64,000 nucleotides of DNA from Xenorhabdus ehlersii (GCF_003610465.1 NZ_RAQI01000004.1:186001-250000); one strand, 5' to 3'. Positions 9,638 to 18,201 are shown, counted from the first letter of the stretch. Numbers and translations: made by a program. The notes: generated by a model from the sequence alone, not told the origin.

Positions 9638-10653
9638 AAATTCTTGTAACCGGAGCCACGGGTGGGTTAGGTCGTAATGCCGTTGATTACCTGTTATCCC
9701 ATGAAGAGACGGTGGTGGCAACCGGACGTGACCCGCAGGCGGGTGAGTTATTGACTCAATTGGGTGTGGAGTTTCGTCTCGCTGAACTGGCGACGCTAAC
9801 GGAGGGTGAAGCCATCGAACTGATGTCAGAGTGTGATGCAGTCTGGCATTGTGCTGCCAAATCCTCTCCCTGGGGCGATCCTGATGAGTTTGAACGTATC
9901 AATGTGGCTGCGACACATACATTGGCACAGGCAGCAGGAGTATGTGGTATTCGGCGATTTGTCCATATTTCTACTCCAGCTGTATATTTTAATTTTTCAC
10001 ACCAACAGCATGTTACCGAAAATCAGCGCAGCCAGCGTTTTGCCAATGATTACGCCCGAACCAAGTTTCTGGCGGAAGAGAGCATACGCCAACTGATCCC
10101 CCGCTATCCTGACACAACTTACATTATCCTGCGCCCTCGTGGATTATTTGGCCCGCATGACAGGGTATTGTTGCCGCGTTTGCTGGCCCAGGTTAAAGCC
10201 AGCAAAGGCGTTATGGCTTTGCCTGCGGGGGGAAGGAATGCTCTGGATCTCACTTACGTAATGAATGTTGTCCATGCCATGTCGTTGGCGACTCATCACG
10301 AAGGGTTGCAAAGTGGGGCGATATATAACATTACCAATCAACAGCCACAGCCATTGGCGAAGATCTTAGGGCAGTTATTTAACGAGATGCAGTTTGATTA
10401 CCGGATCAAATCATTGCCTTACCCACTTCTGTATGGTGTTGCGGCAATATTGGAAGGCGTTGCCATGCTCACCCGAAAAGAGCCGTTGCTGACGCGTTAT
10501 GGTATTGGTGCGGCTTATTTCTCTATGACACTGGATAACTCAAAAGCGCAAGAAGAGCTGGGTTATTCGCCGATTTATACCATCGAAGAAGGTATTCATT
10601 TAACGGCCAACTGGCTAAAACAGATAGATCAGCAAACGGGTGCACATGGTTAA
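9634..10653 (+). CDS. Extended short-chain dehydrogenase/reductase (3-beta-HSD / OleD-like)
   Basis: This 339-residue Rossmann-fold enzyme has TGATGGLG at residues 6-13 for NAD(P) binding, HISTPAVY (111-118) and the catalytic YxxxK as Tyr140-Lys144. The extended-SDR architecture and the RPRGLFGPHD segment place it near 3-beta-hydroxysteroid dehydrogenase-like and OleD-like reductases. Its ATG overlaps the ketosynthase stop by 4 nt, so the two are made together. A plausible role is reduction of the beta-keto product of the upstream ketosynthase. The substrate is inferred only from context. Confidence 0.85.
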   Translation: MKILVTGATGGLGRNAVDYLLSHEETVVATGRDPQAGELLTQLGVEFRLAELATLTEGEAIELMSECDAVWHCAAKSSPWGDPDEFERINVAATHTLAQAAGVCGIRRFVHISTPAVYFNFSHQQHVTENQRSQRFANDYARTKFLAEESIRQLIPRYPDTTYIILRPRGLFGPHDRVLLPRLLAQVKASKGVMALPAGGRNALDLTYVMNVVHAMSLATHHEGLQSGAIYNITNQQPQPLAKILGQLFNEMQFDYRIKSLPYPLLYGVAAILEGVAMLTRKEPLLTRYGIGAAYFSMTLDNSKAQEELGYSPIYTIEEGIHLTANWLKQIDQQTGAHG

Positions 10654-11452
10654 GATACGTGTTTTTGAAGTGGGATATTGCACTCATTCCGGTTGCATGG
10701 CACTGAAAGGTGCCAGTCTTCGCGTATGCAAATTTCCGGCTCGTGCGTGGTTGTTGGAGTGTAATGATAAGCGTTGGCTGCTTGATACCGGATACGCCAG
10801 CCATTTTTACGATCATACCCGCAATGGAATTATTCGATTATATCGCATGGTTACACCGGTCTACTTTGACACCAAAGACGCATTGGTGATGCAACTAAAA
10901 GAGGAAGGGATTCAGGCACGTGATATTGATGGCCTCATCATTTCTCACTTTCATGGTGATCATATTGCCGGATTACGAGATTTTCCGCAGACCCAATTTA
11001 TCTGTTCGGGGGAAGGTTGGCGGCAAACCCGTAACTTACGCGGTATTGCTGCGCTACAAAAAGCATTTGTGCGGGGGTTAGTCCCGGAAGATTTCGAATC
11101 CAGAGTCAGTTTTTATGAAGGGTTTGAAACCAGCCCGTTGCCAGAGGAATTAGCGGTATTGGGGGAAGGTTATGCCGTGCCAGAAAGCCAGAAACAGATA
11201 CTTATTGTTCCGCTGCCTGGCCATGCGGCAGGGCACCTTGGCCTTTGTGTATTGACTGAACAGGGTTGGGTGTTGTTGGCAGGAGATGCCGCCTGGTCTC
11301 CGACCAATTACCGTGAACTGCGTGGGCCTGCAAAATTGGCGAATCTTATTATGGATAACAGCCGTGCCTATTACGAGACACTGAATAAGCTGCATCAAAT
11401 TGATCAAAAGCAGATCCCTATCCAGCTATGCCATGAGGGAGATTTAGAATGA
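10646..11452 (+). CDS. Metallo-beta-lactamase-fold hydrolase
   Basis: This MBL-superfamily protein of 268 residues has the full metal ligand set: HFHGDH (101-106), GHAAGH (192-197), GDAAW aspartate (about 214) and a C-terminal CHEG histidine (about 263). The pattern resembles lactonase/quorum-quenching and glyoxalase-type members of the fold. The ATG at 10646 is preferred over a GTG two codons earlier; both overlap the SDR gene. In the operon it occupies the place of a hydrolase, possibly acting on a lactone or thioester intermediate, but no substrate can be read from the sequence. Confidence 0.85.
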   Translation: MVKIRVFEVGYCTHSGCMALKGASLRVCKFPARAWLLECNDKRWLLDTGYASHFYDHTRNGIIRLYRMVTPVYFDTKDALVMQLKEEGIQARDIDGLIISHFHGDHIAGLRDFPQTQFICSGEGWRQTRNLRGIAALQKAFVRGLVPEDFESRVSFYEGFETSPLPEELAVLGEGYAVPESQKQILIVPLPGHAAGHLGLCVLTEQGWVLLAGDAAWSPTNYRELRGPAKLANLIMDNSRAYYETLNKLHQIDQKQIPIQLCHEGDLE

Positions 11453-12720
11453 TATTTAAGACGCTTTGGTACTATTGGCGGGCCAGAAAACGGTGGAAAT
11501 TTGCCAACCGACAGCAGCTTGAACAACATCAATGGCGAGAATTGGCGCGATTCAGGCATAGGGTTCTGACGAAAAGCCCTTATTTCTCCTCATTCGGTGA
11601 TTTATCGTTGGTGGAATATCCGCTTATGAATAAAGCCATCATGATGGAAAATTTCGACCAGATGAATACGGCGGGTCTCAAACGCGATGAGTTGTTGGCC
11701 TGTGCGCGGCTGAGCGAACAGTCACGGGACTTCAAACCGACAGTCGGCAAATTCAGCGTTGGCATGTCATCGGGGACATCAGGGCAGCGAGGTATTTTTG
11801 TTGCCAGCCCGAAAGAGCGGAGCATTTGGGCAGGAACCCTGCTTGCCAAGATGCTGCCAAATGGCTTATTTCATGGTGAGCGAGTTGCACTGTTCTTACG
11901 GGCGGGGAACAATCTTTACGATAGTGTCCAGAACCGTTGGATATCCTTCCGTTTTTTTGACTTGTTCGCTGACTTTAATCAGCAAGTACAAGCGTTAGTA
12001 GAGTATCAACCAACGATTGTCGTAGCGCCAGCTCAAGTATTGCGTGCGTTGGCATTGAAGATCCAACAAGGCGAAGCATCATTGCCGCCGGTTAAAGTGA
12101 TCTCGGTGGCAGAAGTGCTGGAGCCGCAAGATCGACAACTATTGAAAACCGTATTCAGGGAAGTGGGAGAAATTTATCAGGCCACGGAAGGGTTCCTGGC
12201 ATGTACCTGCTCGCATGGGACGCTGCATCTTAATGAAGAGTTTCTGCATATTGAGCCAAAATGGATCGATGAATCGCGTTTTAACCCGATCATTACCGAT
12301 TTTACGCGGGAAACCCAGCCCATTGTGCGTTACAAGCTTGATGATATTTTGGTGGTAAAGAAAGCCCCGTGTGATTGTGGCAATCCTGCATTGGCGATAG
12401 AGCGCATAGAAGGGCGCAATGATGATCAGCTAATTTTACCTGCTCTGGCAGGGGGAACAGTAAATATTTTCGCTGATCCTTGTTCGCGGATCATTGCCAA
12501 TACCTTGCCGCTAACAAGTGATTACCGGCTAACCCAAACTGAGTGGTTGCTGAAATTGGAAGGGGATTGTGTTGTTGAAGTTCTCCAACAGTGCCAGTCG
12601 GCGCTATCAGATTACTTTGCCAAACAGGGAGTTGATATTGATAAAATTGAATGGCAATGCGTATCGCAGGCGATATTACCGGATCTGTTTAATAAGCGCC
12701 GCCGGATAATTAGGAAGTGA
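11449..12720 (+). CDS. F390-synthetase-like (CoF synthetase/PaaK-related) adenylate-forming enzyme
   Basis: This 423-residue member of the ANL/adenylate-forming group is of the type annotated as F390 synthetase-related. The AMP-binding P-loop SVGMSSGTSG lies at 103-112, the A5-like YQATEG at 243-248, the A7-like VRYKLDD at 293-299 and EGRNDD at 321-326. A CDCG pair near 308 resembles the zinc-like cysteines of PaaK relatives. Such enzymes activate a carboxylate as an acyl-adenylate. Its ATG overlaps the upstream stop as ATGA and a strong terminator follows, so it closes the operon. With the ketosynthase, reductase and hydrolase it makes a set functionally parallel to OleABCD but built from a different ligase family. 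Confidence 0.8.
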   Translation: MIFKTLWYYWRARKRWKFANRQQLEQHQWRELARFRHRVLTKSPYFSSFGDLSLVEYPLMNKAIMMENFDQMNTAGLKRDELLACARLSEQSRDFKPTVGKFSVGMSSGTSGQRGIFVASPKERSIWAGTLLAKMLPNGLFHGERVALFLRAGNNLYDSVQNRWISFRFFDLFADFNQQVQALVEYQPTIVVAPAQVLRALALKIQQGEASLPPVKVISVAEVLEPQDRQLLKTVFREVGEIYQATEGFLACTCSHGTLHLNEEFLHIEPKWIDESRFNPIITDFTRETQPIVRYKLDDILVVKKAPCDCGNPALAIERIEGRNDDQLILPALAGGTVNIFADPCSRIIANTLPLTSDYRLTQTEWLLKLEGDCVVEVLQQCQSALSDYFAKQGVDIDKIEWQCVSQAILPDLFNKRRRIIRK

Positions 12721-12724
12721 AACT

Positions 12725-12763
12725 GCGCAATCGCACTGGAGATGGTTGATTGCGCGTTTTTAT
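12725..12763 (+). terminator. Rho-independent terminator of the ketosynthase operon
   Basis: The stem GCGCAATC/GATTGCGC (12725-12732 with 12748-12755) is followed by GTTTTTATTTT. It starts five bases after the operon's last stop codon. Confidence 0.9.
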
Positions 12764-12804
12764 TTTACTGTATCAGGAAATTTGCATGTGACATTTGAGT
12801 TTAT

Positions 12805-12987
12805 TTGCCCAAAGCCGTTGCTTTCCCGGAAGATGTAAAACATGTTGATATTATTGCTATTGGTCGAGTTCGTATCATAACTCCGGCGGGAGAGGGATGG
12901 GATAGTTGGTTTGATGGCGAAAATGTCACTTCTGATTTTATGGCTGACAGACAGCAGCCAAGTGAGCAGCTCAGGGAGGAGTTTTGA
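12805..12987 (+). pseudogene. vapB: VapB-type antitoxin, 5' truncated
   Basis: The reading frame resembles the middle and C-terminal part of VapB antitoxins: LPKAVAFPEDVKHVDII, then GWDSWFDG and FMADRQQPSEQ, the toxin-binding tail. An in-frame TGA at 12796-12798 and the lack of an ATG mean the first 15-20 residues, which make the AbrB-type DNA-binding sheet, are missing. It touches the following vapC start by one nucleotide, as in intact vapBC operons. Either it starts at TTG 12805 as a DNA-binding-dead antitoxin, or it is simply a relic. Confidence 0.8.
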
Positions 12988-13463
12988 TGATTAAGTATAT
13001 GCTTGATACCAATAGTTGTATTTATACTATCAAGAATAAGCCGCAGAAAGTCAGAGAAGCTTTTTATCAGCATTATGGTCAGCTTTGCATCAGTTCTGTA
13101 ACATTGATGGAATTAATTTATCGTTCTGAAAGATCAGCGAATCCTAAAAAGAATCTGGATATTATTGAGGGATTCGCTGCACGTTTAGAAGTTATGACTT
13201 ATGGCTTTGATGCGGCTGTGCATACAGGGCAAATCCGTACTCCTGGTAGTGATGCCAAGGTTTGTCAGGCTATCCGTCCAGCGAGTTTAGGCACTGTGGG
13301 TTCAGGCAATCACTTTGTTGAACTGCAAATTGTCGATACCATTTTGGATAGGTATGCCGCGTATGAGGTAGGTCTGCGTAAAGGTGTAACACCAGCGCGG
13401 GCAGGGGAATTGGCATTGATCCCCGGTTCAATGGGAGATTATTCCTATTTAGGTCGTGGATAA
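12987..13463 (+). pseudogene. Chimeric relic: VapC toxin N-terminus fused to RtcB RNA-ligase fragments
   Basis: The open frame is 158 codons. Its first ~85 residues are a VapC PIN-domain ribonuclease: MLDTNSCIYTIKNKP with the first catalytic Asp, then SSVTLMELIYRSE with the conserved Glu. After VHTGQIRT the sequence changes to RtcB-like RNA ligase pieces: SLGTVGSGNHFVELQ (metal/GTP site region), and then, after an internal deletion, RKGVTPARAG and LIPGSMGDYSY. The VapC C-terminal acidic residues and most of RtcB, including its GMP-accepting histidine, are absent. The product can hardly be active as either enzyme. The ribosome binding site GGGAGGAG and the vapB overlap remain. See findings. 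Confidence 0.8.
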
Positions 13464-13821
13464 CATTTAAAGCCTAATATCGAATTAAGTCTACAACCAT
13501 TATTTTTCAAGTTGCAGTCTATAAAACAGTAACTTGATATTTCTTACTAAAGAATTTTTTTGAAAAATAAAATATAAAAAACACAACATTAAAATTTCAT
13601 ATTTCATTGAATACCAAGACTAACTTATTATTCTAATTTCTCCCTCATGTAATAACCTGATATTCGAAACAGAAAGTGATAACTATCTTTTATCAGCTAA
13701 TAAAAAATTTTCATTAAGCAGATTAGTAATAAGTCACCTAATGTATCTTAAGTGCACAAAAAGATTAATTTTTTATTCTTATTCAGTGTTGGGACATCAA
13801 ATATTCCATGAGGTACTATAT
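13464..13821. other. AT-rich upstream region of the inverse autotransporter
   Basis: These 358 bp contain no gene. I see no clear promoter beyond general AT richness. A 27-codon in-frame extension (from 13741) of the following gene is judged untranslated, because the ATG at 13822 has GAGG upstream and opens a signal peptide. Confidence 0.5.
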
Positions 13822-16800
13822 ATGAGTTCATATATTAGTAATAAGTTCATTAGGTTTTCTCTATATATAGGTTCTTTGCTTTTACCATTTATAGCCACGA
13901 ATACATTGGCTATAGGTGAAAAAAACACTGAACAGCAAACACAGACAGTGGCAAATGAAAATCAGTTAGATAATAGGGGCGATGGAACAGCAGGTTTAAT
14001 TGCGCAAAATATTCAGACGGTGAGTCGGGTATTGTCATCTTCACCTTCTCAACTTACCGAACAAGCTAAATCCTATGCGTTAGGAAAGCTCAATGGGACG
14101 ATATCCAGCGAGACACAGAAATGGTTATCACAGTTTGGTACAGCCAGAATTAATTTTGCCCTTGATAGAAAAGGTAAATTGGATAATGGCTCCCTGGATA
14201 TGTTGCTTCCGCTTTATGACAATAAAGCCGATTGGTTGGTTTTCTCCCAATTTGGTTATCGCCATAAAGACAGCCGTCATACTGTGAATGTCGGTTTGGG
14301 GGGACGCTATTTTACGCCTCATTGGATGTATGGGCTGAATACTTTCTTTGACCATGATGTCACCGGTAAAAACCAGCGCCTCGGTGTAGGGGCAGAAGCC
14401 TGGACAGATTATGTCAAACTTTCTGCCAATTCATACTTGCGTCTGACTGAATGGCGCCAGTCATTGAAAGATCATGATTGGGAAGAACGTCCTGCCAACG
14501 GTTTTGATCTTCAAGGTGAATTTTATTTACCCGCTTACCCGAACCTGGGGGGTAAGTTAGGCTTTGAACAATACTTTGGTGATAACGTTGCTTTGTTCAA
14601 TCGTGACAGCAAACAGAAAAACCCCAGCCTGGGCAGAGTTGGCCTGAATTATACACCGATCCCGTTGGTGACAATGGGGGTAGATTACAAATATGGGGGC
14701 AGCGGACACAGTGAAACTCTGTTCCAGGCCAACCTGAACTACCGCTTTGGTGTACCTTGGGACGCGCAGTTCTCGCCTGGTAGTGTTGCTTCCATGCGTA
14801 CACTGGCAGGTAGCCGTTATGACTTAGTGGAAAGAAATAACCATATTGTGCTTGATCATCGGAAGAAGCCAGATGAACTGGAATTGACGATGTCGCAAAA
14901 CACTATCTTTGGTTATAGCCAGCAAACATGGCCAACACCATTACCTATAACGGCTAACATAAAATCAAGCGTCAAAAAAATCATATTTCAGGCAGATAAT
15001 GCATTTACCCAAAATGGCGGCAGTATTGCCACTATTGGTGGCGGTAATGAGCTAGTTACGCTTGTATTGCCTAAATATATTCCTGATGGACAGAATACGC
15101 ATACGGTAAATATCTTTGCGGAAGGAAATAACGGTAAGGTAAGTAAGCCCGCTATTTTGAATGTGACAGTACAGCCTTTTGTTGTCAGACAATTTAAGGC
15201 TGAACAATTAACAACCTCTAATACGGGTGCTCAGGGGGGTTATAATTTACTGGCGACTATCGCTCATGGTGCTGCTGATAAAGATATTATCCGCAATGGC
15301 GTGATTGATAATGTCACCTGGTCGATTGAGCCACAAAGTAAAGATGTTAGTCTGAATTGGGAAAACCCCAGCAGAACCAATTCTCAGGGGCAGTTGCAGG
15401 CAACGGTAATAACCTCCCAGCCGCTGAAAGATGTGAAAGTTTTCCTGGAAATACCTGGAATGCCAAAAACTCATGTTGGTGATATTGGCTTTAGTGGCCT
15501 GATTTCTGACTTTAAGATTCAATCCGTTACTCCGTTCGTATCTGGGCCACTTCTCGCTGGAGATAATGGCTATACCTTTACGGCCGTTGTAAAAGATAAG
15601 AATGGTATTGCCCTGAAAAATCAGAAGGTGGATGTCAAATGGTATCCTGAGACATTACCGGATGGTATGAAGTGGTCATCAGTGCAAAACACCACAAATA
15701 CCGAAGGGAAATTGTTTGCTACCTTAACCAGTACCAAACCTGTAAAAGATATTAAAGTCGGTGCCTCAATTGATGGTGGTAAAACGACGACATACACTGA
15801 AAAACCCGTGGCTTTCGTCGGTGATATTAAGATTGGCGACATTGAAGTGACACCGAATAAGGATCTCAATGGTGACGGAAAAGAGGCTTATCTCTATAAA
15901 GCAAAAATTAAGGATGCTGCTACTGATTTAGCTATACCAAATCTGACCTTTGATCACGATAAGGTGATTTGGAGCATGGTTAATGACAAGTTTGACCACA
16001 ATAAACTGGTAGAGGAAGGTAAGCTGGTGTTCGGCAATAAACAGCTAACCACGGATGATCAGGGATACTTGACGACAACGTTGACCAGCTCTGTCGGTGT
16101 TGACAATGTCAATGTCAAGCTGGAACTTGTGAAAAAAGAGGGAAAACAGGAATCGATTGCTAACACTACCGTGAAATTTATACCGGTAGAGCAGCCTGTT
16201 GGGTTGTATATTTACAATGGGAATAATCCATCTGTCAATCACTTCTACAAGAGTGATGAGAATGGACCTTATAATGTCTTCGATGCATTAAACGCAGAGT
16301 TACGACGTGATCCAAATACTCCTCTTATTGATCCTAACATTGAAGAAGGCAAATATACCGTAGTTTCAGGGCAAGTAGCCGAACAGAGTATGGGTTCTGA
16401 TAATGTGTTCGATTTTGTGCTTGATGGTCTGCACTTTTCACTGGCGCCTACAAAGCTCAAGGCGACTGCTACTAACAAGCAGACAGGGGCAATAGCTACC
16501 TACACTTATACAGTGAAGCCTCTGCGTTATTTTCGCACATTTGATCCACAGAATCATAAAATGAATTCACAAACAGATCATGCATGTGAGATATTTGCTG
16601 GTAAGAATAATCAAGCATATAACTATGCATCAGTGACAGTGACGGATTTGTGGCCATTATCAAGTTCTCGTGTCCATAATGAGAAATATGGCACAACTCT
16701 ACTTGAAGAGTTTCCCAATATAATGGATTGGGGCCTTATAGGTCAGACAGGGGTATACGGAAATGGAACTGATCCAAATAATCCCGCTATACTGGTGTCT

Positions 16801-16920
16801 AACAACATAAATCCAGAAGTTAGCAAGCATAACTACTTTGTTGGGTTTGATGTTGTGAAACATGAAATAGTTGACAAATCAAGCGTTAATAAATTGATAA
16901 CTTGCTTGATTACACACTAA
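13822..16920 (+). CDS. Inverse autotransporter adhesin (invasin/intimin-like)
   Basis: The gene encodes an outer-membrane adhesin of about 1032 residues, type Ve secretion. A signal peptide covers the first ~30 residues (hydrophobic SLYIGSLLLPFIATNTLA). Residues about 80-355 form the intimin/invasin beta-barrel domain, with WLSQFGTARINFALD, LLPLYDN, GLGGRYF, GLNTFFDHD and the closing LNYRFGVPW. A passenger follows with Ig-like (Big_1/invasin) modules, seen in repeated blocks such as TTDDQGYLTTTLTSS and NTEGKLFATLTSTKPVKDIKV. The last ~230 residues do not look Ig-like to me and hold two cysteines (CEIF and the final CLITH), possibly a lectin-like tip. No LysM domain is seen. A terminator follows. 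Likely role is attachment to host or cell surfaces. Confidence 0.92.
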   Translation: MSSYISNKFIRFSLYIGSLLLPFIATNTLAIGEKNTEQQTQTVANENQLDNRGDGTAGLIAQNIQTVSRVLSSSPSQLTEQAKSYALGKLNGTISSETQKWLSQFGTARINFALDRKGKLDNGSLDMLLPLYDNKADWLVFSQFGYRHKDSRHTVNVGLGGRYFTPHWMYGLNTFFDHDVTGKNQRLGVGAEAWTDYVKLSANSYLRLTEWRQSLKDHDWEERPANGFDLQGEFYLPAYPNLGGKLGFEQYFGDNVALFNRDSKQKNPSLGRVGLNYTPIPLVTMGVDYKYGGSGHSETLFQANLNYRFGVPWDAQFSPGSVASMRTLAGSRYDLVERNNHIVLDHRKKPDELELTMSQNTIFGYSQQTWPTPLPITANIKSSVKKIIFQADNAFTQNGGSIATIGGGNELVTLVLPKYIPDGQNTHTVNIFAEGNNGKVSKPAILNVTVQPFVVRQFKAEQLTTSNTGAQGGYNLLATIAHGAADKDIIRNGVIDNVTWSIEPQSKDVSLNWENPSRTNSQGQLQATVITSQPLKDVKVFLEIPGMPKTHVGDIGFSGLISDFKIQSVTPFVSGPLLAGDNGYTFTAVVKDKNGIALKNQKVDVKWYPETLPDGMKWSSVQNTTNTEGKLFATLTSTKPVKDIKVGASIDGGKTTTYTEKPVAFVGDIKIGDIEVTPNKDLNGDGKEAYLYKAKIKDAATDLAIPNLTFDHDKVIWSMVNDKFDHNKLVEEGKLVFGNKQLTTDDQGYLTTTLTSSVGVDNVNVKLELVKKEGKQESIANTTVKFIPVEQPVGLYIYNGNNPSVNHFYKSDENGPYNVFDALNAELRRDPNTPLIDPNIEEGKYTVVSGQVAEQSMGSDNVFDFVLDGLHFSLAPTKLKATATNKQTGAIATYTYTVKPLRYFRTFDPQNHKMNSQTDHACEIFAGKNNQAYNYASVTVTDLWPLSSSRVHNEKYGTTLLEEFPNIMDWGLIGQTGVYGNGTDPNNPAILVSNNINPEVSKHNYFVGFDVVKHEIVDKSSVNKLITCLITH

Positions 16921-16943
16921 CAAACCAATAGGAATAAATAGTA

Positions 16944-16979
16944 AAAACACAGGCTCAAAATTAGAGCCTGTGTTTGTTT
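16944..16979 (+). terminator. Terminator hairpin (copy 1 of a 36-bp repeat)
   Basis: The stem ACACAGGCTC/GAGCCTGTGT with loop AAAATTA is followed by TTGTTT, 24 nt after the adhesin gene. The same 36 bases recur at 18166-18201 in the same orientation. Confidence 0.85.
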
Positions 16980-17067
16980 CAGCTCGCTGACAAACCCATT
17001 TAAAATAGTGAGGTTTGTTTTTTTATCCAGTGCGCCGTAAAACTTCGGCTTTCAGAGGATGTCAAAA

Positions 17068-17442
17068 TCAATGTAATTGAGGATCTAAAATATCTATGAC
17101 TTTGGATAATATTTCATCAACAACGCTGGGTTCAGCTTGTGCTGAATAGGTCGCTTTTCTTTCATTCAAATCAAGTGAACGAATTTGGTAACAAAGCACA
17201 ACACCGGTAATTTTTCCGGTATCGGTACTTGAGCCATCAAGATATACCGTGACCGCTTCAGAGCGTGCTAACCCTCCTCCGCTGGTAATTGGAACGCAAA
17301 GTGCAGTACCTAGCTTTTGATTCAGTGCAAATTCAGAGATAACCAAATAGTAATGTGTTCCTCTAAACTCTCTTCCGCTAACGGGATCACCGTTAGTGTG
17401 CCAGATTTCACCCTTGCCTGGGACATTCCTTTTACGCACCAT
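17068..17442 (-). CDS. PemK/MazF-family (ChpB-like) mRNA interferase toxin
   Basis: This 124-residue toxin of the CcdB/PemK fold cleaves mRNA in its family. Typical features are KGEIWHTNGDPVSGREFRG at the N-terminus, where PemK proteins have GDI...DP..G.E..G, then YYLVISEFALNQ, VPITSGG and GVVLCYQIRSLD. Length is slightly above the usual ~115 residues. Its ATG overlaps the antitoxin stop as TAATG, so it is co-translated. The pair appears intact, unlike the other toxin genes nearby. Confidence 0.9.
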   Translation of the reverse strand: MVRKRNVPGKGEIWHTNGDPVSGREFRGTHYYLVISEFALNQKLGTALCVPITSGGGLARSEAVTVYLDGSSTDTGKITGVVLCYQIRSLDLNERKATYSAQAEPSVVDEILSKVIDILDPQLH

Positions 17443-17714
17443 TAAATCACCTCATGACCAACAGGGTGAGAATTCAGTTCGTCGGCGGTGGTTTCGTTGA
17501 AAGTTTGCACCTCTGTTTCATCAATGCCTTGCAGCAGCTCAGAAAGAGACTTTCGGCCTCTGGCAATTCTACCCGCTGGTTTGATGCTTATTGTGTCACC
17601 TGATGGTTTTATATCCAATGTCATGCCGACAGACCATCCCATTACTGTTGCAACTTCACTAGGGATGGTGACAACGACAGCTCCTCCCTGTTGACGTAAA
17701 CGCGTTATTGCCAT
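17442..17714 (-). CDS. PemI/MazE-family (ChpS-like) antitoxin
   Basis: The antitoxin is about 90 residues. The N-terminal AbrB-like swapped-hairpin domain reads MAITRLRQQGGAVVVTIP and binds the operon promoter in this family; the tail (LSELLQGIDE...) would neutralise the toxin. The ATG at 17714 has GGAGGG seven bases upstream and is preferred to longer frames. It is the first gene of a two-gene operon with the toxin. Confidence 0.88.
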   Translation of the reverse strand: MAITRLRQQGGAVVVTIPSEVATVMGWSVGMTLDIKPSGDTISIKPAGRIARGRKSLSELLQGIDETEVQTFNETTADELNSHPVGHEVI

Positions 17715-17884
17715 GATGACCCTCCAATAAATATGTAACTTTATCTCACACATTGATTGTATCATAAGTTTCACAAAGTCACACTTTTGTTTCGGTATCG
17801 TGGCAAGGCTAGCTCCCTATCATACCCACAGAAAGATATTTCCTTTGTCTCTGTTGCCAATCATCCTTTATTTTGATTAATTGA

Positions 17885-17947
17885 TTCGATCCTAAGCGTA
17901 AAAGGATTCTTCTTTGTGCTGGTAACAAGACCGGAGATGTTGCTTAA
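17885..17947 (+). pseudogene. C-terminal scrap of a RelE/HigB-family toxin
   Basis: Directly after a stop codon the frame reads FDPKRKRILLCAGNKTGDVA and ends. This corresponds to the FDP-R--ILL-AG-K-G block near the C-terminus of HigB/Gp49-like toxins. Everything upstream is gone. It overlaps the higA relic as the C-terminus of a complete higB would. Confidence 0.75.
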
Positions 17948-18162
17948 CATTCATCTGGCAGAACTTCGCGAACGCATGAATCTGACTCAAGGTGACATCG
18001 CTGTGGCTCTCGGCATCAAGCAGCCGACTGTCTCCGATATGGAGAAACCCTGGCCGCGACTTGAAGTTATCTTCTCTCAAACGCTACGTGGAAGCATCCG
18101 GTGGCAAGTTACGTATCGACGTAGAGTTACCCGACGGCACACACTACGGCTTTGTAATTTAA
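17937..18162 (+). pseudogene. Frameshifted, N-truncated HigA-type XRE antitoxin
   Basis: LAELRERMNLTQGDIA and ALGIKQPTVSDMEK form a Cro/C1 helix-turn-helix. The frame is then lost; continuing one frame over gives PGRDLKLSSLKRYVEASGG and RIDVELPDGTHYGFVI to a TAA at 18160-18162, the normal C-terminus of the family. One extra C in the CCC around 18048 explains the break. The N-terminal ~35 residues of the family are also missing. Non-functional as written. Confidence 0.82.
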
Positions 18163-18165
18163 TCT

Positions 18166-18201
18166 AAAACACAGGCTCAAAATTAGAGCCTGTGTTTGTT
18201 T
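18166..18201. terminator. Terminator hairpin (copy 2 of a 36-bp repeat)
   Basis: Identical over 36 bases to 16944-16979. On the plus strand it ends in GTTTGTTTTTATT; on the minus strand in TTTT, so it may also terminate the convergent metY gene. Confidence 0.85.

Noticed and set aside
12720..13463. Calling 12987-13463 a functional VapC toxin
   Set aside because: The second half is RtcB-like and the C-terminal catalytic acids of the PIN domain are absent.
13741..13821. 27-codon N-terminal extension of the inverse autotransporter
   Set aside because: It would place 27 residues before the signal peptide; the ATG at 13822 has GAGG upstream.
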